NCBI GenBank assembly: GCA_009839725.1
Contig: VXPF01000102.1
Span: forward strand, 1 to 64,000
Origin: Dehalococcoidia bacterium
Lineage (GTDB): Bacteria; Chloroflexota; Dehalococcoidia; Tepidiformales; Tepidiformaceae
Length of the DNA stretch: 64,000 bases
Direction: 5' to 3'
Below, piece by piece: positions 8,767-18,334 of the stretch (the stretch's first letter is position 1; every line of letters begins with the position of its first letter). The notes below the pieces were generated by a model. The model worked only from the letters and a program-made list of their open reading frames with translations, made no database searches and was not told the DNA's origin. The position numbers and the translations under genes were made by a program.

Positions 8767-10343
8767 GGCGGCGGCGCGGGGGTGGCCCCTTCGGGCACCT
8801 CGATGCGTTCCTCCTGGGGGCGCTTGCGGCGGGTGCCCTCGGGCAGGGGCGTGCGGCGCAGCCGTCCGGTGAGGCGGTCGGCCTCGGCGCGGGTGATCTT
8901 GCCTTCCGCCACGAGGGTAGCGGCCTGCACGGGAGAGAGCTCGGCCTGCGCAAGCACGTCGATACGGAGGTTGCGGAAGGCCGGTATCGCCACGAAGACG
9001 ACGGCGAGCAGGCCCAGCAAGACCAGCGACACGACGACAACGGTTTCCTGCGCGCCGAAGCGGTCGGCGGCGTAGGTGATGGGGAGCACGCCGATGGGCA
9101 TGACGCCGAAGGACATCATCATGATGGACATGACGCGGCCGCGAAGCTCCTCGGGGGCGATGGTCTGGACGGCGGTGTTGTTGGAGGACATGAACAGCAT
9201 CTGGCCGATGTTGCTGGCGGCGATGAAGACCATGGCGAAGGCGAAGACGCCAACAGCCCCGAAGGCCGCCAGGAATCCCGCCATGATGATGGCGCCGACG
9301 AACATGATGTGGCCCTTGTTGGGGACGCCATCGAAGTTGGCGGAGACGATCGTGCCGATCAGTCCGCCGACGCCGCCGGCTCCCATGAGCAGACCGAAGC
9401 CCATGCCTCCCGGGCGGTCGAAGACCTCCTCGGCGAAGAGGGGGAGCATGACCTGCACGGGGAAGGCGAAGAACGGCATGAGCATCCCCGCGACGAGGAG
9501 CATGAGAATGACGGGGGTGGAGATGGCGTAGCGGAAGCCGCCGCGAAGCCCATCGATGAAGCTCTCCCCTTCCTCGGATTCGGCCTGCATCCCGTGGACG
9601 GGCAGCCGGAACTCCGAGGCGACAGCGCCCGCGAAGAGCACGAAGGTGAGCAGGTAGACCCAGCCCAGGCCCCCGTGTTCGCCGATGCCGATGAAGCCGA
9701 GGGGGGCGATGAGGATGCCGGCGAGGGCGGGGGCGATGATGCGGGTGAGGTTCATGCCGCTCATCTGGAGGGAGACGGCGTTCATCAGCTTGTGCTGGGG
9801 CACGAGCTGGGGCACGAGTGCCTGCCGCGCGGGCATGTTGAGCGAGAAGATGGTTCCCGCCGAGAAGGCGAGGAGGAAGAGGTACCAGTACTCCATCAGG
9901 TCGGTGAGGATGAGGACCGTCGTAACCAGGCTGATGAGGGCGGCGGCCGTCTGCGTGACGATGAGGAGCGTGCGCTTGTTGACGCGGTCGGCGATGAGGC
10001 CTCCGACGGGCGCGACGAAGATCATCGGAGCGGCCGCCCCGAGGGTGACCAACCCAAGACCGGTAGCCTTCGAGCCCTCTGCGGAGAGGTCGTAGGCGAG
10101 CTGGGCCCGCAGCACGAATTGCATCTGCATGGCCATGAAGAAGGCCGCGTTGCCGGCGAAATACCAGGCGAACTCACGCTCCTGGAGCGAAGAGAGGGTT
10201 CGCTGCAGCGTGTTCCCCGGTCCATACGTCGCGTGACTGCGGATCACCGGGTGGCGCCCCCTCGGGCAGGGCCGCCCGGCTGCCCGGTTGGGAAGGGCGA
10301 GGGCATGGGAATTGAGTGTACACGCGCCGCCCGAGCGCACCAT
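8763..10343 (-). CDS. MFS transporter
   Basis: About 12 TM segments; GGLIADRVNKRTLLIVTQ MFS signature; true start probably downstream of the ORF-track start. Confidence 0.88.
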   Translation of the reverse strand: MVRSGGACTLNSHALALPNRAAGRPCPRGRHPVIRSHATYGPGNTLQRTLSSLQEREFAWYFAGNAAFFMAMQMQFVLRAQLAYDLSAEGSKATGLGLVTLGAAAPMIFVAPVGGLIADRVNKRTLLIVTQTAAALISLVTTVLILTDLMEYWYLFLLAFSAGTIFSLNMPARQALVPQLVPQHKLMNAVSLQMSGMNLTRIIAPALAGILIAPLGFIGIGEHGGLGWVYLLTFVLFAGAVASEFRLPVHGMQAESEEGESFIDGLRGGFRYAISTPVILMLLVAGMLMPFFAFPVQVMLPLFAEEVFDRPGGMGFGLLMGAGGVGGLIGTIVSANFDGVPNKGHIMFVGAIIMAGFLAAFGAVGVFAFAMVFIAASNIGQMLFMSSNNTAVQTIAPEELRGRVMSIMMMSFGVMPIGVLPITYAADRFGAQETVVVVSLVLLGLLAVVFVAIPAFRNLRIDVLAQAELSPVQAATLVAEGKITRAEADRLTGRLRRTPLPEGTRRKRPQEERIEVPEGATPAPPP

Positions 10344-10556
10344 TCAGGCGACGACGGCGGTGAGGATTGCCTCCGCGGGGTCGCCGCCGTCGCCCGTGTC
10401 GACGAGGACGGTGCGGCCGGCGACCATCTCGGCGGGAGGGAGGGCGCGGCTGACGGCGACGCCGCCCAGCTCCATCGAGGCGGAACCGTCAAGCCGGACG
10501 ACGGCCCGGCGGGTGGCAGCGTCGAAGCGCACGAGGCGGCCTCGCAGGGTCGCCAT
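10344..10556 (-). CDS. small hypothetical protein (beta-rich, 70 aa)
   Basis: MATLRGRLVRFDAATRRAVVRLDGSASMELGGVAVSRALPP...; abuts the 662-aa gene; OB/beta-barrel-like pattern. Confidence 0.6.
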   Translation of the reverse strand: MATLRGRLVRFDAATRRAVVRLDGSASMELGGVAVSRALPPAEMVAGRTVLVDTGDGGDPAEAILTAVVA

Positions 10557-12544
10557 CAGTCCATCTCCCCGAGCGCGAGGACGGAGTCGTAGCGGGGTGC
10601 GCGCGCGGGGCGGCGGCTGTACTCCATGCCGAGCTCGACGATGCGGAAGGGGCGCTCCCGCAGGCCGAGGCGCTCGTCCGTGACGGCGATGGCGTCGTAG
10701 AGCTGGAGGCCGGCATGGAAGGGCGCGACGAGGAAGCCGTCACCGCGCTCGCGCCGGTCCCGATCGAGGTAGGCCGCAGCGTGCGCGACGGCCTGCGCGC
10801 CGGCGCCGGTGCCGGCATCCAGGGTGCGGACGAGCTGCAGCCGCTGGCCGTCGCGGTAGATGCTGGCGAAGTCGTGGGCGTCGGCGTCATGGGCCGGTCC
10901 CCGGGCGCGGACCCAGTTGGTGGGGGGAGCGGCATCGCCGAGGCCGACGGCGTCGACGGGGTGGGCGCCGGGGCCGTAACGCTCGGCGATGTCGTCGCCC
11001 GGTACGGAGACGGCGAGGCCCTGTCCGTCGGGGACGACGGCGACGCGGCTCGAGCCGAGGAGGCGGCGGGCGGCGGAGAGGGCGGACTCGCCGGGCGGGA
11101 TGACGAAGGCGGGTGCGCTGCGGGACCAGTCCTCGCCACCCTGGCCGCCCGCGCGGACGCCCACCCGGGCGCAGAGGAGCCAGAAGAGGCTCTCGCGGGA
11201 CAGGTCGCCCGGCGCGGTCTGCCAGACCTGGGAAGCGCGCCAGGAGGCAAGCCGCTCCCAGTGGCCGGAGCACTCCAGGACGACGCGCGCCCTCCCGGCG
11301 GCGCTCTCGCGCGTGACGCGGTCGATCACGACGTTCACCGTGAGGCCGTACTCGGGAGCCTCCCCGGGGGCGGAGCGATAGCCGGGGGAGATGGCGACGG
11401 TGCTTCCCGGCGCGAGTCCGGTCAGGGCGCCGCCTGCATCGTCGAGGACGACGCGGGCGCGGGTTGCGAAGGGAGCGAGCCGCCACGAGGCCTCGACGAG
11501 GGCCTCGCTCAGGTCGAGCCTGGGGGCGAGACGGGCGCGCCAGACGCCGTCGGGAGTCGAAGCCCAGGCGGTGGCGGCGTCGGGCGTGGCCACGGCGAGG
11601 CCGAAGGCGGAGGTGGCCTCGTGGGGCTCGGGCTCCGACCAGCCCTCGGGGTTGCCGAGGACAAAGGCGGGAGGGTGGCTGGTGTAGACGCGGGCGGGCG
11701 TCTCGCTGCCCGCGTCGGTGGCGGAAAAGACGGCGCGCTGATCGACGAGGCCGGGCCGGAAGACGGAGGGGCCGGTGAACTCGCGAGCGGAGGAGGCATC
11801 GGACTCGGCGATGACGTTGAGGCCGGACCAGGAGTCCAGGGGGAAGCGGGTGTCGCCGAGGAAGGCAGCCCAGACGTGCTTCGACCCCGCGGGGTGGGCG
11901 CGGCCGCTCACGATCAAGCGGTAGTCGCTGCCGTCGTGGGTCGCGCCAACGCCGGTGAGGGCGGACACCTCCCCGCCGCGGTTCCAGGCGATCCCGGTGG
12001 CGTCCCAGCTTCCGGCGCGGCGGCGGAGACGCTTCAGCACGGTCGTCCCCGAGATGTAGAAGGCGCAGGCGTCGCCATCGGAGGCGCGGATGGCGAGCGC
12101 GACCCCGCCGATGTCGGCGCTCTCGCGGACGAGGGCCACCGCCGCGCTCCAGGTCGTGCCGCCGTCGGCGCTGCGGTGCAGCTCGAGGGAACGGCCGCCG
12201 CTTGCGACCGAGAGGAGCAGCACCTCGCTTCCGCGGGCGGCGAGGGCGACGCCCGTGTCGGCCTCGACGTCGCCGAGCTTGCTCCAGACGCCCCACGAAG
12301 AGGCGGCGCCGGGGTTCGCGACACGGGAAACGTGGATCGCGCCGCCGTCGTTGCGGGCGCGAACGACGGCGCCGTCGCCGGTGACGGCGAGGGCGTGGGG
12401 GCAGTCGCCTTCGTCGCCAGCATAGAGGCGCTCCCAGGGGAGGAGGGGGACGCCCCAGCGCTCGGCGCGCACGGTGACGCGGACGTGCGGGAGGCGGTCG
12501 GGGCGGCGCTGGTGGTCGCGGAGTGTCGCGCTGATCGGCTTCAT
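10556..12544 (-). CDS. hypothetical protein, BNR/sialidase-like N-terminus with phage-tail/baseplate-like C-terminus
   Basis: 662 aa; Asp-box-like SADGGTTWSAA; C-terminal AHAAAYLDRDRRERGDGFLVAPFHAGLQLYDAIAVTDERLGLRERPFRIVELGMEY resembles tail/baseplate hub proteins. Confidence 0.6.
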   Translation of the reverse strand: MKPISATLRDHQRRPDRLPHVRVTVRAERWGVPLLPWERLYAGDEGDCPHALAVTGDGAVVRARNDGGAIHVSRVANPGAASSWGVWSKLGDVEADTGVALAARGSEVLLLSVASGGRSLELHRSADGGTTWSAAVALVRESADIGGVALAIRASDGDACAFYISGTTVLKRLRRRAGSWDATGIAWNRGGEVSALTGVGATHDGSDYRLIVSGRAHPAGSKHVWAAFLGDTRFPLDSWSGLNVIAESDASSAREFTGPSVFRPGLVDQRAVFSATDAGSETPARVYTSHPPAFVLGNPEGWSEPEPHEATSAFGLAVATPDAATAWASTPDGVWRARLAPRLDLSEALVEASWRLAPFATRARVVLDDAGGALTGLAPGSTVAISPGYRSAPGEAPEYGLTVNVVIDRVTRESAAGRARVVLECSGHWERLASWRASQVWQTAPGDLSRESLFWLLCARVGVRAGGQGGEDWSRSAPAFVIPPGESALSAARRLLGSSRVAVVPDGQGLAVSVPGDDIAERYGPGAHPVDAVGLGDAAPPTNWVRARGPAHDADAHDFASIYRDGQRLQLVRTLDAGTGAGAQAVAHAAAYLDRDRRERGDGFLVAPFHAGLQLYDAIAVTDERLGLRERPFRIVELGMEYSRRPARAPRYDSVLALGEMD

Positions 12545-12602
12545 GCGGGGCGGAGGTTCGGGGCCCGAGCCCCGATCTCCGAGGGGTGGATGTCGCCGGG
12601 GG

Positions 12603-13508
12603 CTAGATGTCGACCATCTCGACGCGGGAGACCTCGGCGCCCGCGGCGGCGATGCGCGTCACGAGGGTGCGGCCGGACATGCCGGCGGCTTCGAGGGTGC
12701 TGAGCATGGCGGCGGCCACCTCGCGGCTCACGCCCTCGGGGGCGAAGGCGGCGACACTGCTGCCGGCGCCGCTGAGCCAGGCGGCGTGCGCGCCCGCGCC
12801 CTTCGCCGCCTCGAAGACGTCGTAGAGGGGAGGGAAGAGGGAGGAGCGCTGGCGCTGGTGGAAGCGATCCTGGGTGGCTTCGTCGAGGAGGTCGGTGCGG
12901 CCCGCGGCGAGGGCGGCGACGAGGAGCCCGAGGCGGCTGCTCGTGTGGATGGCGTCCTGGCGGCTGTAGCTGTCCGGAAGGAGGCGGCGGGCTTCCCTGG
13001 TGGGCATGGAGTGGTCGGGAATGAGGAGGGCGACCTGGAGGTCTCCGGGGTAGCGGCAGCGGACGCGGGCAAAGCCATCGTCGGTGGCGACGCAGGCCTG
13101 CACGCCGCCGAAGAGGGCCGGGCAGGCGTTGTCGACGTGGCCCTCGAGGTCGGCGGCGAGGGCGAGGCAGTCGTCCTCTTCGAGGGGATGGCCCTCGCGC
13201 TCGTTGACGGCGAGGACGCCGGCGACGCGGGCAACGGCGCTGGCGCCGAGCCCCCGTCCCAGGGGAATGGCGACGGTGTAGCGCGCCGAGAGCCCCGCGG
13301 GGCTGGGCCGGCCGATGCGTTCGTAGGCGGCGCGAGCGGCGGAGAGCACCATCTTCTCGCCCACGTCGTTCGTGGGGATCTGCTCGGCATCGCTGAACGT
13401 GACGGTGATGGAGGCGAAGAGGTCGAGGGCGAGGCCGAGGCAGTCGAAGCCCGTGCCGATGTTGGCGCTCGTGGCGGGTACGCGAACCGTGACGGCTGTG
13501 CCTTGCAT
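12603..13508 (-). CDS. thrB: homoserine kinase
   Basis: MQGTAVTVRVPATSANIGTGFDCLGLALDLF and PLGRGLGASA GHMP kinase motifs; start at 13508. Confidence 0.93.
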   Translation of the reverse strand: MQGTAVTVRVPATSANIGTGFDCLGLALDLFASITVTFSDAEQIPTNDVGEKMVLSAARAAYERIGRPSPAGLSARYTVAIPLGRGLGASAVARVAGVLAVNEREGHPLEEDDCLALAADLEGHVDNACPALFGGVQACVATDDGFARVRCRYPGDLQVALLIPDHSMPTREARRLLPDSYSRQDAIHTSSRLGLLVAALAAGRTDLLDEATQDRFHQRQRSSLFPPLYDVFEAAKGAGAHAAWLSGAGSSVAAFAPEGVSREVAAAMLSTLEAAGMSGRTLVTRIAAAGAEVSRVEMVDI

Positions 13509-13589
13509 GGTCGTGCGCCTCCGCGGAGCGATCGATCGTAGCACCTGCCTCCGAGCGCGCGACCCGGGCGGGCGCTACGATCCGGGGGC

Positions 13590-14075
13590 ATGACGGAGCC
13601 CCGCCCTTCCCCTGCCCCGGAGAGCCTGGCCGACCTTGAGCGCGCCCTGCTGGGCGTGCTCTGCGTGGGGCTTCCCCCCGCGCGCTCGGCGGGAAGCGAC
13701 ACCTTCCGCGTCGACTACGTGACGGCGCGGGTGCTCGGCCTGCTGGAGGGGGAGGGGGAGCGGCATCTCGCCGGTGAGCGCGTGACGGAGGCGTTCCGGG
13801 ATCAACTGCGGGAGGCGATCGCGTCCCTCACGGAGGCGGGCATCCTCGCGGACAAGCCGGCGGGAGCGCCGGCGGCGCCCGGGGGATACGAGGAGGGGCT
13901 GGCGATCGACGTGGTCGAGCCGGACGCGCACCCGACGGTGCTGGATCGGTACCTCGCACAGGAGTGCATGGAGACGCTGTTCCAGGTGAAGGCGGTGTAC
14001 CCGTACCTGATGGAGCGGTACTCGGCGAGCGGGGAAGTCTGGCGGCGGCTGCGGGCCGAGGGCTACGGACAGTAG
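13590..14075 (+). CDS. hypothetical protein
   Basis: 161 aa; TACGAT box 8 nt before ATG; precedes the JAMM gene. Confidence 0.65.
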   Translation: MTEPRPSPAPESLADLERALLGVLCVGLPPARSAGSDTFRVDYVTARVLGLLEGEGERHLAGERVTEAFRDQLREAIASLTEAGILADKPAGAPAAPGGYEEGLAIDVVEPDAHPTVLDRYLAQECMETLFQVKAVYPYLMERYSASGEVWRRLRAEGYGQ

Positions 14076-14093
14076 CGGCGGTAGACTGAGACG

Positions 14094-14513
14094 ATGGCTC
14101 CTGTGATCGCGCTGCGCCAGGAACACCTCGACGCGATGATCGCGCACGCGCTGGAGGACGCACCGAACGAGTGCTGCGGCCTGCTCGCGGGGCGCGAGGG
14201 GAGCGTGACGGCGCTGCACCGGGCGGAGAACGCCGAGGCCAGCCCCTACCGTTTCAGCATCGACTTCCGCGAGCAACGGCGCATCGAGGAGGCGATGGAC
14301 GAGGCGGGAGACTCGCTGGCGGGGTTCTACCACTCACACACGGGCAGCCCCGCCCGGCCCAGTCCCACGGATATCCGCATGATGAGCACCTTCTTCGGGC
14401 CGCCCTACGTGCACATCGTGGTCAGCATCGCGAACCGCGAGCGGCCCGACGTGCGCGTCTTCCACATCGAGGACGGGGAGGCGACGGAGCAGGAGTACAC
14501 GCTCGAGCCGTAG
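14094..14513 (+). CDS. M67-family (JAB1/MPN, JAMM) metallopeptidase
   Basis: NECCGLLAG...GFYHSHTGSPARPSPTDI JAMM motif. Confidence 0.93.
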   Translation: MAPVIALRQEHLDAMIAHALEDAPNECCGLLAGREGSVTALHRAENAEASPYRFSIDFREQRRIEEAMDEAGDSLAGFYHSHTGSPARPSPTDIRMMSTFFGPPYVHIVVSIANRERPDVRVFHIEDGEATEQEYTLEP

Positions 14514-14619
14514 GAGGGCCGCCATTCCCGCCTCCTCGCATCCCCCTGCCCGCGCCTACGCGGCACCCGCGCTGACGCTGCGCGACCGGACGTTCGAGTG
14601 GGGCGCGCGTACCTACCTG

Positions 14620-15393
14620 ATGGCGATCGTGAACGTGACGCCCGACTCCTTCAGCGGCGACGGGGTGGGGGCGGACGCGAGCGCGGCGACGGCGCTGGCG
14701 CGGGAGTTCGCGGAGGCGGGGGCGGACATTATCGACGTGGGGGCGGAGTCGACGCGCCCGGATGCGGTTCCCGTGACGATCGAGGAGGAGGCGGGGCGGG
14801 CGCTCCCGGCGGTGGCGGCCGTCCGGGCGGCGACGGACCTGCCGGTCTCGATCGACACGCAGCACGCGGAGGTGGCGGAGGCGGCGCTGGAGGCGGGGGC
14901 GGAGATGGTGAACGACATCAACGGGCTACGCGGCGACGAGCGCATGGCGGGGGTGGTGGCGGCGCGGGGGGCGGCGCTCGTGGCGATGCACAACCAGCGC
15001 GGCCGTCCCGAAGGGGACGTGGTCGGGAACGTGCTCGGGGGCTGGGAGGAGAGCCTGCGGCTGGCGAAGGCAGCGGGCATCTCGCGGGAGCGCATCATTC
15101 TCGACCCCGGCTTCGGCTTCGGCTGGACGCCGGAGGAGAACCTCGAGATCGTGCGCCGGCTGGACGAGCTCACCGTGGCGGGGCTGCCGCTGCTGCTCGG
15201 GCCCTCGCGGAAGTCGACGCTGGGGCTGGTGCTGGACGCCCCGGTCGAGGGGCGGCTGGAGGGGACGGCGGCGGCGGTGGCGATCGCGGTCGCGAAGGGG
15301 GTCGACATCGTGCGCGTGCACGACGTGGCGGCGATGCGCAAGGTGGCGGCCGTGGCGGACGCGATCAGCCGGGGGAGGTGGCACGCGCCATGA
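14620..15393 (+). CDS. folP: dihydropteroate synthase
   Basis: MAIVNVTPDSFSGDG, DPGFGFGWT, GPSRKSTLG motifs; N-terminus may extend upstream (LTLRDRTFEWGARTYLMAIVN). Confidence 0.95.
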   Translation: MAIVNVTPDSFSGDGVGADASAATALAREFAEAGADIIDVGAESTRPDAVPVTIEEEAGRALPAVAAVRAATDLPVSIDTQHAEVAEAALEAGAEMVNDINGLRGDERMAGVVAARGAALVAMHNQRGRPEGDVVGNVLGGWEESLRLAKAAGISRERIILDPGFGFGWTPEENLEIVRRLDELTVAGLPLLLGPSRKSTLGLVLDAPVEGRLEGTAAAVAIAVAKGVDIVRVHDVAAMRKVAAVADAISRGRWHAP

Positions 15394-15884
15394 GCGAAGC
15401 GATCCTGGCGCTGGGCTCGAATCTCGGGGATCGCGCGGCGAACCTGCGGGCGGCGCTGGACCTGCTCGCCGAGCGGGGGGCGCCGGCAGAACGGGTCTCG
15501 TCGGTGTGGGAGACACCGCCCGTCCCGGCCGACCAGCCGCGCTACCTGAACGCGGTCGTGGCGGTGGAGACGGAACTGTCGCCCGAGGACCTTCTGGCCG
15601 TGGCGAAGGAAGTCGAGCACCTGCTGGGGCGGCGTCCTTCGGGACACTGGCGGCCGCGGCCAATTGATATCGACCTGCTGTTCTGCGGGGAGCGCGAGGT
15701 CGCGAGCGAAGCGCTCACGGTGCCCCACCCGCGGATCGCGGAGCGCGCCTTCGTGCTGCTTCCCCTGGCGGAGGTCGTGGAGGGGACGCTTCCCGTGCTG
15801 GGGCGAACGGCGGCGGACCTGCTGGATGGAACGGACACGGGTGGGCACGAGCGCACGGCTGTGCGCCTTCGCAGCGGCCGCTAG
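15390..15884 (+). CDS. folK: 2-amino-4-hydroxy-6-hydroxymethyldihydropteridine diphosphokinase
   Basis: ATGA overlap with folP; ALGSNLGDRAANLRAAL, RPIDIDLLFCG, PHPRIAERAFVLLPL. Confidence 0.96.
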   Translation: MSEAILALGSNLGDRAANLRAALDLLAERGAPAERVSSVWETPPVPADQPRYLNAVVAVETELSPEDLLAVAKEVEHLLGRRPSGHWRPRPIDIDLLFCGEREVASEALTVPHPRIAERAFVLLPLAEVVEGTLPVLGRTAADLLDGTDTGGHERTAVRLRSGR

Positions 15885-15897
15885 CGTTCGGGGAGGG

Positions 15898-16140
15898 TCA
15901 GACCCAGGGGTGGTCGTCCGTGTGGACGCCGCCCGAGAGCTGCACGGCCGCGCCCCAGCCCGCGAGCGCCGCGAGCCCAAGCAGCACCAGGGCAACGGGT
16001 GCGAACAGCCAGCTCGCCTTCAGCACGGCGCGCGCTCCGGCGACGAAGAGGGCGGCGAGGACGAGCAGCCCGCCGCCGTTGGCGACCTGCGTCCAGTGGA
16101 GCGGCTCGGGGGCCGAGGGAGCGGGCTCGGGCGCGTTCAT
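15898..16140 (-). CDS. small 2-TM membrane protein
   Basis: MNAPEPAPSAPEPLHWTQVANGGGLLVLAALFVAGARAVLKASWLFAPVALVLLGLAALAGWGAAVQL. Confidence 0.6.
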   Translation of the reverse strand: MNAPEPAPSAPEPLHWTQVANGGGLLVLAALFVAGARAVLKASWLFAPVALVLLGLAALAGWGAAVQLSGGVHTDDHPWV

Positions 16141-16322
16141 GCCTCGCGCAGCTCCGGGGGCAGGAGGTTGGGGATGCCATCCTCGATGGGGAAGGTCTCG
16201 CCGCAGGCGGCGCAACTGAGAGCACCGGTCAGCACCTCGCCGGCTTCCTCATCGACGACGGTGAGGGTGAGATCGGCCTTGCAGAGGGGGCATGCGAGGA
16301 GGTCCATCAACTCGGGACGCAT
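16137..16322 (-). CDS. Trm112 family protein
   Basis: MRPELMDLLACPLCKADLTL...LSCAACGETFPIEDGIPNLLPPELR. Confidence 0.9.
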   Translation of the reverse strand: MRPELMDLLACPLCKADLTLTVVDEEAGEVLTGALSCAACGETFPIEDGIPNLLPPELREA

Positions 16323-16396
16323 GGGCCAATTGTACGGACGAGTCGGTAAGGAGCCCTGCACGTTCACTAGAGGGCGCTCCCGTACCATCAATCGGC

Positions 16397-16948
16397 GTGA
16401 ACTGGGTCTCCCTCGTCATCGTCGTGGTCCTGGCGCTGCTTACCTGGCGGGCGTTTCGCCGGGGGTTCCTGCGGGAACTGGTGGGCTTGGCGGCGCTGAT
16501 CCTGGCGGTTCCGGTGGCGGGCGTCTTCTACGACGACATGATCCCGAAGGTCGAGCCGATTCTCGACAACAGCACGGCCGCGGCGCTCGCTTCGTTCCTG
16601 GCGATCCTGGTTGGGGTGATCGTGGCGGGCCAGCTCGTCGGCTACCTGCTGCGGCGGAGCGCGGACATCCTCAATCTCGGCGGGCCCGACCGCATCGCGG
16701 GGGCGGCGTTCGGGTTGCTGCAGGGGCTGCTGCTCTGCCAGGTGTTGCTGGTGGCGCTCGTCAACTTTCCCCAGCCCGACGTGCGCGACCACATCGACGA
16801 CTCGCCGGTCGCGACGAGGCTGCTCGATGCGGCTCCGGCCGTGCTTGCGATCCTTCCCGACCAGTTCGACGAGGCGGTCGACCTCTACATGGAGAGCATC
16901 AAGCTGCCGGAAGGCGTGGACCTCGGCGACCTGGACCCGGATCCGTGA
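16397..16948 (+). CDS. CvpA family protein
   Basis: GTG at 16397; VNWVSLVIVVVLALLTWRAFRRGFLRELVGLAALI typical CvpA N-terminus. Confidence 0.85.
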   Translation: MNWVSLVIVVVLALLTWRAFRRGFLRELVGLAALILAVPVAGVFYDDMIPKVEPILDNSTAAALASFLAILVGVIVAGQLVGYLLRRSADILNLGGPDRIAGAAFGLLQGLLLCQVLLVALVNFPQPDVRDHIDDSPVATRLLDAAPAVLAILPDQFDEAVDLYMESIKLPEGVDLGDLDPDP

Positions 16949-17012
16949 GGGCCCGGGTGAGGGCGTGCCGTATCATCCCCGTAACGGCGGGTGAGACCGT
17001 CGGGAGGCACCC

Positions 17013-17327
17013 ATGTTGATGACGTCATCCGACTCGGTACCGGGCCGCGAGATCGCGGAAACGCTGGGCCTCGTCACGGCGAACGCGGTGCGGGCGCGAC
17101 ACGTCGGGCGGGACATCCTGGCCGGCCTCCGGAACATCGTCGGCGGCGAGATCGGCGCCTACCGCCAGTTGCTGGTGGAGTCCCGCGAGCAGGCGCTGGA
17201 GCGGCTTGAGGAGCAGGCGGAGGCGCTCGGGGCGGACGCGATCGTGGCGCTGCGGCTCTCGACGGCGGAGGTCATGCAGGGAGCGGCGGAGATCCTGGTG
17301 TACGGGACGGCCGTGAAGCTTCGGTAG
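17013..17327 (+). CDS. YbjQ family heavy-metal-binding-domain protein
   Basis: VTANAVRARHVGRDILAGLRNIVGGEIGAYRQLLVESREQALERL...GADAIVALRL. Confidence 0.92.
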   Translation: MLMTSSDSVPGREIAETLGLVTANAVRARHVGRDILAGLRNIVGGEIGAYRQLLVESREQALERLEEQAEALGADAIVALRLSTAEVMQGAAEILVYGTAVKLR

Positions 17328-17401
17328 AGTCCCCGCGCCAGGGGCTTGCCTTATACTTTACCGGTACTTTACTTTCGCAAAACCGGTCGAGGAGGTCAGG
17401 T

Positions 17402-18334
17402 TTGGCCCAGATCATCCGAGCCAGCGAAATGGGTTTCTGCATGGGCGTTCGGCGCGCCGTGCAGATCATGGAAGACGAAGCCACGCCCGAGAACCCGATC
17501 GCGAGCGCCGGCGAGATCGTGCACAACCCGCACGTCGTCGAGGAGCTCGAGGCGACGGGCGTGCACCAGCTCCCGGGGCCGGATGACGTGGAGGGGGACT
17601 TCGGCGCCATCACGGCGGCGCGGGTGGGCACCGGCCGGATCGCCATCACCGCCCACGGCGTGGGCGAGCGCGTGCTGAACGACCTGGAGGGCGCAGGCCT
17701 GAACATCATCGACACGACCTGCCCCGTGGTGACGCGGGCGCAGCGCTACGCGCAGAAGTTCGTGCGCGACAACTGGCACGCCCTCATCTTCGGCGACCCC
17801 GGCCACAAGGAGGTGCGGGGCATCATGGGCTGGGCGCTGGACGAGCAGGGCCGCTCGGGCGTGACGGTCGTCGAGCACGCGGACATCGAGCACCTGCGGA
17901 GCGTGATCGAGGAGTTCCCGGGCGGGTTCCCCAACAAGATCGGCGTGATGGCGCAGACGACGCACAAGATCGACGACTTCGCCCGGTTCGTGGGGAACCT
18001 GATGCTGCTGCAGCGCGAGGCGAACTTCGAGATGCACGTGGTGAACACGCTCTGCCACGCCACGACGGGGCAGCAGGCGGCGGCCGCGGAGCTGGCGCAC
18101 CAGGTGGACGTGATGGTGGTAGTCGGCGGGAAGAAGAGTGCGAACACGCGCCACCTGCGGCAGGTGTGCGAGGGAGAAGGCGCGAGGACCTACCACGTGG
18201 AAAGCGCGCACGAGCTCGAGGAAGCCTGGTTCACGGATGCCGAGCGCATCGGGCTGACGGCGGGCGCATCGACACCGGACAGCTCGATCGACGAGGTGGA
18301 GGAGCGACTGGCCGAGCTGGTGGGGGCTGCGTGA
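17402..18334 (+). CDS. ispH: 4-hydroxy-3-methylbut-2-enyl diphosphate reductase
   Basis: GFCMGVRRAVQIMEDE, EIVHNPHVVEEL, DTTCPVV, GKKSANTRHL; first gene of hopanoid operon. Confidence 0.96.
   Translation: MAQIIRASEMGFCMGVRRAVQIMEDEATPENPIASAGEIVHNPHVVEELEATGVHQLPGPDDVEGDFGAITAARVGTGRIAITAHGVGERVLNDLEGAGLNIIDTTCPVVTRAQRYAQKFVRDNWHALIFGDPGHKEVRGIMGWALDEQGRSGVTVVEHADIEHLRSVIEEFPGGFPNKIGVMAQTTHKIDDFARFVGNLMLLQREANFEMHVVNTLCHATTGQQAAAAELAHQVDVMVVVGGKKSANTRHLRQVCEGEGARTYHVESAHELEEAWFTDAERIGLTAGASTPDSSIDEVEERLAELVGAA

Noticed and set aside
10715-12703. 662-aa plus-strand ORF
   Set aside because: Antisense to 10556-12544; compositionally biased shadow ORF with no domain.
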